NCBI GenBank assembly: GCA_964556115.1
Contig: CAZKVC010000004.1
Coordinates: 124,001-188,000, forward strand
DNA: 64,000 nucleotides
Origin: Parvularcula sp964556115
GTDB taxonomy: Bacteria > Pseudomonadota > Alphaproteobacteria > Caulobacterales > Parvularculaceae
Direction: 5' to 3'
Every line of letters starts with the position of its first letter. Position 1 is the first letter of the stretch. This document shows, one piece after another, positions 52,628 to 61,888 of the stretch. A program made the translations under genes and the position numbers. The notes under the pieces were generated by a model. The model was given only the letters and a program-made list of their open reading frames with translations, was not told the origin of the DNA and searched no databases.

Positions 52628-52923
52628 CGACCGAACCCGAAACCCGGCCAGGCGCCGAAAGCGTGAAGGCCATGACCGACGAGATCGACGCGGCCTTCAC
52701 CGAGCTCAGCCGCTCGGTCTCGGGTGAGCTCGCCCGGATGGCCAGCGACAGCCGCCGCTCGGTCGAGGAGATGGTTGAGGGCGTCATCGAGGACATGGCC
52801 CGGCTTGCGGCCGAGCGCCTTCTCGAAGACCCGCTGCGCGGCGGGCTCGACGGCGGCGGCAGCCGCCGCGAGGGTTCGCGCTGGCTCGATATCCTGATGC
52901 GCCGGACACTGCGTAATGGATAA
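52624..52923 (+). CDS. Short GTA tail gene in the ORFg10-g11 position, possible reduced tape measure
   Basis: The 99-residue product is almost all alpha-helical and amphipathic (TDEIDAAFTELSRSVSGELA, RRSVEEMVEGVIEDMARLAA) with a Gly-rich tail (DGGGSRREG). RcGTA has three genes here: g10, g10.1 and a tape-measure g11 of about 220 residues. Only this frame lies between ORFg9 and ORFg12. It is best read as a strongly shortened tape measure, though a tail chaperone is possible. It overlaps both neighbours. Confidence 0.5.
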   Translation: MTTEPETRPGAESVKAMTDEIDAAFTELSRSVSGELARMASDSRRSVEEMVEGVIEDMARLAAERLLEDPLRGGLDGGGSRREGSRWLDILMRRTLRNG

Positions 52924-53530
52924 GAGCCTCTTCCACGACGTGTCCTTTCCCTTGCCCCTCCTCATCGGTGCGAGGGGCGGACCGGAGCGGCGGACCGAGA
53001 TTGTCGAGCTCGCCTCCGGCCACGAAGTCCGCCGCAGCCGCTGGCGCGCTTCCCGCCGGCGCTACGACATCGGCGTTGGCGTGCGAAGCCCCGCGGAAGC
53101 CGGGGAGCTTCTCGCTTTCTTCGAAGCGCGCGAGGGCCGTCGTTACGGCTTCAGGCTGACCGATCCGCTGGATCACAGCTCGGCTGCGAGCGGCGACGAT
53201 CCGGCACCGTTCGATCAGGCGATCGGCCTTGGTGATGGCGTACGCAGGAGCTTTCCTCTGGCCAAGGACTATGGCGGCGTCAAACGGACGATCATGCTGC
53301 CGCACCCGGGTAGTCTCACGGTTGCGGTCGATGGTGAGGCGCTGGCGCAGGGTTGGAGCTTCGCTGACGGCGAGATTCATTTCGACCTGCCGCCCGAGGC
53401 GGGGAAGACCCTGACAGCCGGGTTCCTTTTCGATGTTCCTGTCCGCTTCGGCGAGGACAGCCTGTCCTTCACCCTCGGTGCGCAGGGCGCTTCCCTCAGC
53501 GGACTGACCTTGCAGGAGGTGCGCTTGTGA
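52916..53530 (+). CDS. GTA ORFg12, distal tail protein (DUF2460)
   Basis: The 204-residue protein has the DUF2460 pattern FHDVSFPLPLLIGARGGPER ... RRYDIGVGVRSPAEAGELLAFFEAREGRRYGFRLTDPLDH (shortened here in pieces) and a GxxFDVPVRFGED-type end. It forms the ring at the distal tail. It overlaps the previous gene by 8 bases and the next by 4. Confidence 0.9.
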   Translation: MDKSLFHDVSFPLPLLIGARGGPERRTEIVELASGHEVRRSRWRASRRRYDIGVGVRSPAEAGELLAFFEAREGRRYGFRLTDPLDHSSAASGDDPAPFDQAIGLGDGVRRSFPLAKDYGGVKRTIMLPHPGSLTVAVDGEALAQGWSFADGEIHFDLPPEAGKTLTAGFLFDVPVRFGEDSLSFTLGAQGASLSGLTLQEVRL

Positions 53531-54375
53531 GACCGATCGACCAGACCCTTGCCGCGCGCCTCGCGCGCGCCGGGGCCGGGACCGCCCGTGCGCTGAGGCT
53601 TTTCCCGAAAAGCGGCGGCACGCTGGGCCTCACCGACCATGACCAGCCGTTGAAGCTTCTTGGAACCGTGTTCCGCAGCGCCCCCGGCATGCGGCTTGGT
53701 CCCCTGACCCGCCGGGCCGATCTTGCGCCGGACCATGCGGAGATCGAGACCGCCCTTGGCGAAGGCGGGCTCGAGCAGGGCAAGCTGGCTGCGGGCGAGC
53801 TTGCGGGGGTTCGCGCCGATCTCTGGCTGGTGGATACCGAAGACCCGTCCTTCCGCCTGATGCTCAGTAAGGGCACGATCGGCGAAGCGGCGATCGAGGG
53901 GGATCGGGTCCTTCTCGAATATCGCGGCATGAAGGAGGCGCTGGGCCGCCCGGTGGGTAGGGTCTACCAGAAAAGCTGCGACGCCGTTCTCTACGACAGG
54001 CGCTGCGGCCTTGATGCGGCCGATCATAGCCACGGCGTGACCATCCTTCAGGCGGATGGTCTGAGCTTGCAGATCGAAAGCGCGGACGGGACCGATCCTT
54101 CGGCCTTCGCTGGCGGCAGCCTCCGTTTCGATCATCATGGCCTGCCGGTCACGGCGCCCATCCGCACCGCGCGGCGGGCGGCCAGGGTGCTCTACGTCAC
54201 CCTGTGGGAAGCGTTCCCCGCCAAGCCGGAGAACGGCACCGCAGCCACCATCACACTCGGCTGTGACAAGCGTTTTTCGACCTGCCGCGACCGCTTGGGC
54301 AATGCCGAGAACTTTCGCGGCTTCCCGAGTATTCCGGGCACGGACACCCTGGCCGTGAAGGCGGGCCGGCGCTGA
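53527..54375 (+). CDS. GTA ORFg13, tail hub protein (DUF2163)
   Basis: The 282-residue protein starts at GTG and has the DUF2163/BR0599 pattern: RLFPKSGGTLGLTDHDQPL and, near the end, the Cys-rich LGCDKRFSTCRDRLGN and ENFRGFP. In RcGTA the hub protein holds an iron-sulfur cluster bound by cysteines; here Cys appear in KSCDAVLYDRRCGL and GCDKRFSTC. It sits at the baseplate. Confidence 0.9.
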   Translation: MRPIDQTLAARLARAGAGTARALRLFPKSGGTLGLTDHDQPLKLLGTVFRSAPGMRLGPLTRRADLAPDHAEIETALGEGGLEQGKLAAGELAGVRADLWLVDTEDPSFRLMLSKGTIGEAAIEGDRVLLEYRGMKEALGRPVGRVYQKSCDAVLYDRRCGLDAADHSHGVTILQADGLSLQIESADGTDPSAFAGGSLRFDHHGLPVTAPIRTARRAARVLYVTLWEAFPAKPENGTAATITLGCDKRFSTCRDRLGNAENFRGFPSIPGTDTLAVKAGRR

Positions 54376-54806
54376 TGCGTTCGAACCTGCATCGCGCTGC
54401 AATCCTGGAGGAAGCCGCCGGCTGGCTCGGCACGCCCTACCGCCACCAGGCAAGCGCGCGGGGGCGGGGGGCGGACTGCCTCGGCCTCCTTCGCGGCGTC
54501 TGCGCGGCAGTCTGGGGCAAGGGAGCCGAAGCGCCGCCACCCTATCCGCCGCGCCTCAGAAAGGAAGACGGCGAGCCGCTTCTTGCAGCGGCGGAGCGGT
54601 TTCTCCTTCCGGTCAGCCAGGCCGAGCCGGGCGACGTCCTTCTCTTCCGTATGCGCCCCAGCCTGCCGGTGGGGCATTGCGGCATCCTTCTTCCCGAGGG
54701 CCGTTTCATCCACGCCTATGAGGGCCAATGCGTCCTCACCTCACCCTTTGACCGTTTCTGGCGCGAGCGTCTCGCGGCCAGCTTTTCGATACCGGAGGCC
54801 CCATGA
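54375..54806 (+). CDS. GTA ORFg14, NlpC/P60-type cell-wall peptidase
   Basis: The 143-residue protein has a catalytic Cys in GADCLGLLRGV and a His in VGHCGILLP, with WLGTPYRHQ near the start, the NlpC/P60 order. It likely cuts host peptidoglycan as DNA is injected. ATG 54375 overlaps the ORFg13 stop by 1 base. Confidence 0.92.
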   Translation: MRSNLHRAAILEEAAGWLGTPYRHQASARGRGADCLGLLRGVCAAVWGKGAEAPPPYPPRLRKEDGEPLLAAAERFLLPVSQAEPGDVLLFRMRPSLPVGHCGILLPEGRFIHAYEGQCVLTSPFDRFWRERLAASFSIPEAP

Positions 54807-57800
54807 CCCAGAGCGCGAGCAAGGCCGCATCCCACCTCATCCGCCGCGCCGCCAAGGACGCACCGCGCATCGCCGCCGACCTTGCGGCCCGCCACGCGGC
54901 CCAGGCGGCGACGGCGCTGATGTTCGGCGGCGAGCGGTCCGAGACCGCAGCGCCCGCCCTCGAAGCGATCCGCCTCCTGACAGCAGGCGAGGGCGGCGGG
55001 GTGCCGAAGGTCTATGGCCGTGGGCGCGTGGGCGGCCAGATCATCTGGACGGGCGAGGTACAGGAGGCTACCACCACCATAAGGTCCGTAGAGGGCGCGA
55101 AGGGCTTTCGCCGGGCGACGGAAGAGGAGACGACCGAGGCGCGCTACAGCCTCTCTCTCGCCATCGCACTTTGCGCCGGTCCATTGACCCGCATCGCCCG
55201 GGTCTGGGCCGATGGGAGGCTCATCACCCTCGGCGATTTCGATTACCGCATCCATCATGGCGCGGAGGATCAGACGCCGGACCCGCTCATCGAAGCGGCA
55301 ATCGGCGGGCCGGCGCCCGCTTACCGCGGTCTTTCGTATATCGTCTTCGACAGCTTGCCCCTGGCACCCTTCGGCAACCGGGTGCCGCAGTTCAACTTCG
55401 AGATCGAATGCCCCTGTGGGGAACGGCGCGAGCACGATCTTGAAGAGGCCGTCCGTGCCGTGACCATCATCCCAGGATCGGGCGAAGGGGTCTACGCCTT
55501 CGAAACCCTGCATGACGAGCGGGACGAAGGGGTGACGAAGGCCGTCAACCGGACCAACGGGCTCGGCCTTACGGACGCCGAGGCGAGTTTCGATCACATG
55601 ACGGCGGTCCTTCCGAACACCGAAGCCGCCTCGCTGGTGGTGAGCTGGTTCGGGACGGACCTTCGGGCAGGGTCGTGCGAGGTGCTGCCGGGCGTCGAGA
55701 GCCGGGAGCGGAAGCTCATGCCGACTGAGTGGTCCGTGGGAGGATACGACCGCGCCTCGGCGCGCCTTGTCAGTCAGAAGGACGGCCGCCCGGTCTATGG
55801 CGGCACCCCATCCGATAGCGAGGTGACAGCGGCGATCCGGGCGTTGAAGGCGAGGGGGCTGTCGGTGATGTTCCACCCCTTCATCCTGATGGATGTGCCG
55901 CAGGGTAACGGCCTTCCCGACCCTTACGGGACAAACGAGCAGGCGGCCTTCCCCTGGCGCGGGCGGATCACCGGGACGGACCCGGCTTTGGCGGCAGATG
56001 ATGCGGCGAGCTTTTTCGCGAGCTATGGCAAGATGGTTGTTCACTACGCAACGCTGTGCCGCGAAGCCGGCGGTGTCGATGCGTTTCTTCTTGGCTCGGA
56101 GCTTCGCGGCCTGACAAGGCTGCGCGCCGCGGATGGCAGCTATCCCGCGATAGGTCACCTGATCGCACTGGCGGAGGAAGTCAGGGCGATCCTTCCGGAC
56201 ACGAAGCTCTCCTACGGTGCCGACTGGACCGAATATGGAAGCCATGTTCCGGAGGGCGAGCCGGGTGGCCTCGCCTGGCCGCTCGATCCTCTCTGGGCTC
56301 ACCCGGCGATCGATTTTATCGGCATCGACAATTATTTCCCGCTCAGCGACTGGCGCGAAGGCATCAACCATCGTGATGCGCAGGAAAGCAGCGGGCCTTA
56401 CGATCAGGCCTATCTCGAAGGAAGGATTGCTTCGGGCGAGAGCTATGACTGGTATTATGCCGACCTAGCCGAGCGCGAGACGCAGACACGCCGTCCCATT
56501 ACGGACGGCCTTCACGGCGAGCCATGGGTCTATCGGCCGAAAGACCTCTGGTCGTGGTGGGCGAGCACGCACCATCCGCGCGAGGCGGGAAGCCGGCTCG
56601 CAGCCACCCCCTGGCAGCCGCAGAGCAAGCCCATCTGGTTCACCGAACTCGGTTGCCCCGCGATCGACAAGGGCCCCAACCAGCCCAACGTCTTCGTCGA
56701 TCCCAAATCTTCCGAAAGCGCACCGCCCTATCATTCGACCGGCGCGCGGGACGACAGGGCCCAGCGCGCCTTCCTCGAGGCCCATCACCGCTTCTGGTCG
56801 GACCCTGTGAACAATCCCGTCAGTGCGCTGACGGGCGAGCGCATGGTCGATGCCCGGCGGCTCTTCGTCTATGCGTGGGATGCAAGGCCGTGGCCGGAGT
56901 TTCCGGTGCGCAGCGATGTCTGGGCCGATGCCGAGAACTGGCTGACAGGTCACTGGCTGAATGGCCGCGCGGGGCGCATTCCCCTTGGCCGCCTGATCGA
57001 GACCGTCGCGCGGGACGCGGGGCTCCTCGCCGTGGACGCCTCGGCATGCGACCGCCTGGTCAGCGGGATGAGCGTCACCGGGCCCCTTTCCCCGCGCGAG
57101 GTTCTCGAGCCGCTTCTGGCGCTGTTTCAACTCGACGCGACGGATCGCGAGGGGCTTCTCATCGTCAGGCCGAGGACCGGGCGGGCGGAGGAGCGTATCA
57201 GCGAAAAAGATCTGGCGCTTGCCGATGACGGCCCGCCGCTTCTTCTCGACAGGCTTCAGGACACGGAACGCCCCGCGGCGCTGTCCATCACCTTCGCCGA
57301 TGAGCTTTCAGGCTTCGACCTGAAGACGATCGAGACCCGGGATGAGACCGCGACGGGCGGCATGACTTTGAGGATCGCGACCTCGGTGGTTCTCGAACAG
57401 GGCGAGGCGCTGGCGCGGGGACGTTCGCTTCTGGCGGAAGCGCGGGCGGCTCAGGACCGCGCGGCCTTTGCCCTGCCGGAGACCCGCATGGCGGTGGAGC
57501 CGGGCTCGGTCCTGAACGTCGCGCGGGAAGAGGGAGAAGTGATCCTTCGTGTCGCCTCCACCGAAGACGAGGGCGGCCTTCGCCGGATGGATGGGCACAG
57601 CACCGACCCAGGCGCCTTCGCCGAGATGCCCGCCGTCCTGATGGCCGACCCCGAAACGCCGCCTGTCACCGCCGGGGCTCCGGCCTTCGAAGTGATGGAC
57701 CTGCCGATTCCGGACGCCGGGGATGGCGGCGCGAGGCTGTTCCTCACAGCATTCGCCGAACCGTGGCCGGGCGCTGTCGCCTTTCACCGCGGAAGCGGCA

Positions 57801-58567
57801 GCGATGCGCCTCTCATCGCCTCTCTTCCGCGTCAGTCGATCATGGGCCGGCTGACCGAAGCGCTCGGTCCCGGCCATGCGGCTCGTTGGGACAGGGCGAA
57901 CACATTGAAGCTCCGCCTCCATGGCGGGCATCTCAGCAGCCGGCCCGAAGCGGAGATCCTCGGCGGCGCGCATCTGGCGGCCGTGGGAACGGCGGAAGGC
58001 TGGGAGCTTCTGCAATTCGCCTCGGCGATTCTCGGCGATGATGGAACCTATCGGCTGAGCGGCCTCCTGCGCGGCCGGTTCGGGACCGAAGCTGCCGCGC
58101 TCACGGGCGCTTCGGCAGGGGCGCGCTTCGTCCTTCTGGGGCAGGAAGAGGCGCTTCCTTTGACCCCCGATTTCTGGGGCCAGAAGACCGTCTGGCAGGC
58201 CGGGCCCGAAGGCAGCCTTCCCGGCGCCTATCCCTTCCGTTCCCGCGCCATCACGGCCCGAGGTCTTGGTGCGAAGCCCCTGGCGCCGGTCCATCTGCGT
58301 GCCGAGCGGGATGCGGACAGCACCCTCTTTCGCTGGACCCGCCGCACCCGCATCGGAGGGGAGCATTTCGGACCCGGCGACGTGCCCCTGGGTGAGACCG
58401 AGGAGCGTTATCACCTTGTCTTCCAGGACGTGAACGGTGACGTGATGGGCGAAGGCGTATCGGACCGGCCCGAATACCGCCATGTGGGTCCAGCGCCCGC
58501 AAGGATGGCCGTGCGCCAATGGTCGAGCGTTTTCGGTGAAGGGCAGGCCGCGTTTCTGACCCTTTGA
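54803..58567 (+). CDS. GTA ORFg15, megatron/host-specificity protein
   Basis: The 1254-residue protein has an N-terminal phage-tail domain, a GTA TIM-barrel domain (about residues 350-680) with FTELGCPAIDKGPNQPN near residue 612 and DFIGIDNYFPLSDW, then phage-tail_3 and further C-terminal beta domains. It forms the baseplate tip and probably binds or digests host glycans. In RcGTA it is the last gene of the main structural cluster. The end is unusually neat: the next gene follows 73 bases later. Confidence 0.93.
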   Translation: MTQSASKAASHLIRRAAKDAPRIAADLAARHAAQAATALMFGGERSETAAPALEAIRLLTAGEGGGVPKVYGRGRVGGQIIWTGEVQEATTTIRSVEGAKGFRRATEEETTEARYSLSLAIALCAGPLTRIARVWADGRLITLGDFDYRIHHGAEDQTPDPLIEAAIGGPAPAYRGLSYIVFDSLPLAPFGNRVPQFNFEIECPCGERREHDLEEAVRAVTIIPGSGEGVYAFETLHDERDEGVTKAVNRTNGLGLTDAEASFDHMTAVLPNTEAASLVVSWFGTDLRAGSCEVLPGVESRERKLMPTEWSVGGYDRASARLVSQKDGRPVYGGTPSDSEVTAAIRALKARGLSVMFHPFILMDVPQGNGLPDPYGTNEQAAFPWRGRITGTDPALAADDAASFFASYGKMVVHYATLCREAGGVDAFLLGSELRGLTRLRAADGSYPAIGHLIALAEEVRAILPDTKLSYGADWTEYGSHVPEGEPGGLAWPLDPLWAHPAIDFIGIDNYFPLSDWREGINHRDAQESSGPYDQAYLEGRIASGESYDWYYADLAERETQTRRPITDGLHGEPWVYRPKDLWSWWASTHHPREAGSRLAATPWQPQSKPIWFTELGCPAIDKGPNQPNVFVDPKSSESAPPYHSTGARDDRAQRAFLEAHHRFWSDPVNNPVSALTGERMVDARRLFVYAWDARPWPEFPVRSDVWADAENWLTGHWLNGRAGRIPLGRLIETVARDAGLLAVDASACDRLVSGMSVTGPLSPREVLEPLLALFQLDATDREGLLIVRPRTGRAEERISEKDLALADDGPPLLLDRLQDTERPAALSITFADELSGFDLKTIETRDETATGGMTLRIATSVVLEQGEALARGRSLLAEARAAQDRAAFALPETRMAVEPGSVLNVAREEGEVILRVASTEDEGGLRRMDGHSTDPGAFAEMPAVLMADPETPPVTAGAPAFEVMDLPIPDAGDGGARLFLTAFAEPWPGAVAFHRGSGSDAPLIASLPRQSIMGRLTEALGPGHAARWDRANTLKLRLHGGHLSSRPEAEILGGAHLAAVGTAEGWELLQFASAILGDDGTYRLSGLLRGRFGTEAAALTGASAGARFVLLGQEEALPLTPDFWGQKTVWQAGPEGSLPGAYPFRSRAITARGLGAKPLAPVHLRAERDADSTLFRWTRRTRIGGEHFGPGDVPLGETEERYHLVFQDVNGDVMGEGVSDRPEYRHVGPAPARMAVRQWSSVFGEGQAAFLTL

Positions 58568-58640
58568 CCGCGAGGAAACGCTTGAAAAATGGGCGTGCGG
58601 AACCGACATCCACCTGTCGGAAAGCAAGCGGGAGTGCCCT

Positions 58641-59597
58641 TTGGCGAAGGATCCATATACGGTTTTGGGTGTGGGGCGCTCCGCGTCGCAGGACGAGATA
58701 CGCAGCGCCTACCGCAAGCTCGCCAAGCAGCATCACCCGGACCGCAACCAGGGTGATGCCTCGGCGGAGGAGAAGTTCAAGGCCGTTACCGCAGCTTTCG
58801 AAATCATCGGCGACGAGGACAAGCGCCGCCGCTTCGACCGGGGCGAGATCGACGCGGACGGCAATGAACGGTCGGTCTTCGGCCAGGGCGGCCCCTTTTC
58901 CGGCGTCGATCCGGCCGAAGCCGCCGAACGGTTCCGCCGCCGGGCCCGCCCCGGCCGTCAGAACAGCGGCGGGGGTTTTGAGGATTTCTCCGACATCTTC
59001 TCGGATTTCTTCGGCCGCGGCGAAGCAGGCCCGCGTGCCACGCCCCGCGCGCAAAAGGGTCGGGACGTGCGAACCCGGCTCACCGTGCCCTTTCTCGACG
59101 CCGCGCGCGGCAGCGCCAAGCGGGTCACGCTTCCAGGCGGGGAGACGGTCTCCGTCACCATTCCCGAGGGCCTGCGCGACGGGCAGAGCCTGCGGCTTCG
59201 CGGCAAGGGCCACCCCGGTACCCATGGCGGGCCGGACGGCGACCTCTTCGTCGAGGTCTCGGTAGCGCCCGATCCGCACTTCACCGTCGAAGGCGACAAT
59301 GTGACCACCGAGGTGCCGCTTCCCCTCAAGGACGCGGTCCTGGGCGGCAAGATCGAGGTGCCGACCCTCACCGGGCGGGCGACCATTCGCATTCCCCCGA
59401 ACACTTCCTCGGGCAAGGCCTTCCGCCTCAAGGAAAAGGGCCTGCGCAAGAGCAAGTCCGGCAGCTACGGAGATCTGATCGCCCGTGTGCGCATCGTGCT
59501 TCCCGCGCAGCCTGACCCCGAACTAGAAGGGTTCATGAAGCGTTGGTCACCTGAGACTTCCGAGAAGGAACCCGGAAATATGGCCGCAACCGGCTAG
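58641..59597 (+). CDS. DnaJ-class co-chaperone, CbpA-like
   Basis: The 318-residue protein has a J-domain with HPD in KQHHPDRNQ, a Gly/Phe-rich linker (about residues 75-130) and a DnaJ C-terminal substrate domain (QKGRDVRTRLTVPFLDAARG) but no zinc finger, the CbpA type. TTG 58641 is chosen because GGGAG lies 6 bases upstream. It activates DnaK for substrate handling. Confidence 0.9.
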   Translation: MAKDPYTVLGVGRSASQDEIRSAYRKLAKQHHPDRNQGDASAEEKFKAVTAAFEIIGDEDKRRRFDRGEIDADGNERSVFGQGGPFSGVDPAEAAERFRRRARPGRQNSGGGFEDFSDIFSDFFGRGEAGPRATPRAQKGRDVRTRLTVPFLDAARGSAKRVTLPGGETVSVTIPEGLRDGQSLRLRGKGHPGTHGGPDGDLFVEVSVAPDPHFTVEGDNVTTEVPLPLKDAVLGGKIEVPTLTGRATIRIPPNTSSGKAFRLKEKGLRKSKSGSYGDLIARVRIVLPAQPDPELEGFMKRWSPETSEKEPGNMAATG

Positions 59598-59687
59598 GGG
59601 TCTTATTGCCAAGCGGTAAGTTCCAAGAGCGTAACCGCGTTCCTACCTCCTACGGAACGCAACAAAATGCTGGAGAAACCCAACCAT

Positions 59688-61175
59688 ATGACGCGATTCA
59701 GCCAAGCTTTCAGACTGGCCACCGTTTCCCTCATCGCCTTGGGCGGCATTTCGGCCCAGCCGGCTCTCGCGCAGAAAAGCGTGGACATGGAGGAGTTCTC
59801 CGACCGCACGTCGCAGCTCTACCAGCGTCTGAGCTTTGCTGATCTTGTCGAAAAAGTGAGCCCGGCCGTGGTCTCGATCCGCACCGAGCGGGAGATCGAC
59901 GTTGCCGATGCCTTCGGTGACCTGCCGCCCGAACTTGAACGCCTTCTTCCCGGCCTGCGCGACCGTTTCGGGGGCCTTGGCGATGGCGAGACCCGCCGTG
60001 CCGAAGGACAGGGCTCGGGCTTCTTCATCGACGATGAGGGCCATATCGTCACCAACAACCATGTGGTGGAAGGCGCCGAGAACATCACCGTCGTCCTCAA
60101 TGACGGCACCGAAATGGTGGCCGAGCTGATCGGCACGGACCCCGAAACCGACATCGCGGTGGTCAAGGTGAAGCCGTCCCGCGACCAGCGCTTCGTGCGC
60201 TTTTCGCCGGACACCGACCTGCGGGTTGGCGACTACGTCCTCGCCGTGGGCAACCCCTTCGGCCTCGGCGGCACCGTGACCTCCGGCATCGTCTCCGCCC
60301 TCGGGCGTGAGAGCGGTCCGCAGATCCCCTATGCCGACTTCATTCAGATCGACGCCTCGATCAACAGGGGCAATTCCGGCGGCCCGACCTTCGACGTCAA
60401 AGGCAACGTGATCGGTGTGAACACCGCCATCATCTCGCCCACCGGCGTCAATGCGGGCATCGGGCTCGCCATTCCAGCCGAAGTGGCCGACGGCGTCGTC
60501 CGGCAAATCATCGAGACAGGCGCGGTCAGCCGCGGCTTCCTAGGCGTGCAGGTGCGCGATCCCGAACCGCAGATCCTCGAAGCCGTGGGCCTCGACCAGG
60601 ATGCGGGCGGCGCCCTGATCGCCGATGTCACCGAAGACAGCCCCGCGGCAAAGGCCGGGCTTCAGGCGGGCGACATCGTCACCGAGCTCGACAACAAGGC
60701 GATCGGCAACTCGACCGAGCTGACCCGCACCGTTGGCGCCTATGAGCCGGGCAAGAAGGTCCGTCTCAAGGCCTATCGCGACGGCGAAGAGCGGCGTTTC
60801 ACCGTGCAGCTCGATGAGCGCCCGAACCAGCAGATGGCCGCCAATGACAATGCCGACGAACGCAGCCGCTCGGAAATGGCGGAGACGCTCGGCGTCAGCT
60901 TCCGCGCCCTCGACGAGCAGACCCGCCGTCGTCTGGGCGTCGAGGATGACGTCGAAGGTGTGGTCGTCGCCGATGTCGATCGCGACAGCGAAGCGGCGGA
61001 AGCGGGCATCCTTCCGGGGATGATCGTCATGGAAGCCGACAACAAGAAAGTCCGTAACCCGAGGGATATCGAAGCCGCCGTGGAAGCTGCCCGTCAGCGC
61101 AACCGCGGCGCAATTCTCCTTCGGGTACAGACGAGGCAGGGGCTCGACTTCAGGGCCTTGCCGATCAACAGCTAA
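59688..61175 (+). CDS. Periplasmic serine protease DegP/DegQ (Do family)
   Basis: The 495-residue protein has a signal peptide (MTRFSQAFRLATVSLIALGG, cut near PALAQ), a trypsin-like domain with His125 (NNHVVEG), Asp155 (TDIAVV) and Ser230 (GNSGGP), and two PDZ domains (about 270-370 and 390-490). It degrades or holds misfolded envelope proteins. ATG 59667 is the alternative start. It is followed 16 bases later by a response regulator. Confidence 0.93.
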   Translation: MTRFSQAFRLATVSLIALGGISAQPALAQKSVDMEEFSDRTSQLYQRLSFADLVEKVSPAVVSIRTEREIDVADAFGDLPPELERLLPGLRDRFGGLGDGETRRAEGQGSGFFIDDEGHIVTNNHVVEGAENITVVLNDGTEMVAELIGTDPETDIAVVKVKPSRDQRFVRFSPDTDLRVGDYVLAVGNPFGLGGTVTSGIVSALGRESGPQIPYADFIQIDASINRGNSGGPTFDVKGNVIGVNTAIISPTGVNAGIGLAIPAEVADGVVRQIIETGAVSRGFLGVQVRDPEPQILEAVGLDQDAGGALIADVTEDSPAAKAGLQAGDIVTELDNKAIGNSTELTRTVGAYEPGKKVRLKAYRDGEERRFTVQLDERPNQQMAANDNADERSRSEMAETLGVSFRALDEQTRRRLGVEDDVEGVVVADVDRDSEAAEAGILPGMIVMEADNKKVRNPRDIEAAVEAARQRNRGAILLRVQTRQGLDFRALPINS

Positions 61176-61191
61176 GGGAACGAGGAACGAC

Positions 61192-61869
61192 ATGCGGATC
61201 TTGGTAATTGAAGACGACGCCGACGCGGCAACCTTCATGGTGAAGGGACTGCGGCAAGCCGGGCATGCCGTGGATCATGCGCTCGACGGTTCGGTGGGTA
61301 AATCCATGGCTACGTCGGGCGGCTACGACGCCTATGTCATCGACCGCATGCTTCCGCATAAGGATGGTCTGTCCCTCCTCGAGGAACGGCGCACCGAGGG
61401 CGACGAGACCCCGGCGCTGTTCCTCTCGGCCCTCGGCGAGGTGGATGACCGGGTCGCCGGGCTCCAATCCGGTGGCGACGATTATCTGGTGAAGCCCTAC
61501 GAGCTTCAGGAGCTGATCGCCCGTGTCGAAGCCTTGGGCAGGCGCCGCGGGCCGACCAACATCCAGACGACCTTCTCGGTCGCTGATCTCGAGATGGACA
61601 TCCTCGCACGGACGGTCCGCCGCGGCGGCCAGAAGATCGACCTTCAACCGCGAGAGTTCCGCCTGCTGGAATATCTTCTGCGTCATGCCGGTCAGGTCGT
61701 GACCCGGACCATGCTGCTCGAGAATGTCTGGGAGTATCATTTCGACCCCCAGACCAATGTCATCGACGTGCATATCAGCAGGTTGCGGGCGAAGATCGAC
61801 AAGGGGTTCGACCGCCAGCTCCTCAAAACCGTGCGCGGCGCGGGTTACACACTGACCGAAGAGCACTGA
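61192..61869 (+). CDS. OmpR-family response regulator
   Basis: The 225-residue protein has a receiver domain (acidic pocket EDDAD, phosphoacceptor Asp51 in VIDRMLP, Lys in VKPYE) and a winged-helix DNA-binding domain ending VRGAGYTLTEEH. It probably controls envelope genes together with the kinase encoded next. The link to DegP suggests an envelope-stress circuit, but the stimulus is unknown. Confidence 0.92.
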   Translation: MRILVIEDDADAATFMVKGLRQAGHAVDHALDGSVGKSMATSGGYDAYVIDRMLPHKDGLSLLEERRTEGDETPALFLSALGEVDDRVAGLQSGGDDYLVKPYELQELIARVEALGRRRGPTNIQTTFSVADLEMDILARTVRRGGQKIDLQPREFRLLEYLLRHAGQVVTRTMLLENVWEYHFDPQTNVIDVHISRLRAKIDKGFDRQLLKTVRGAGYTLTEEH

Positions 61870-61888
61870 GGTGCCGAAAGGGAGAGGG

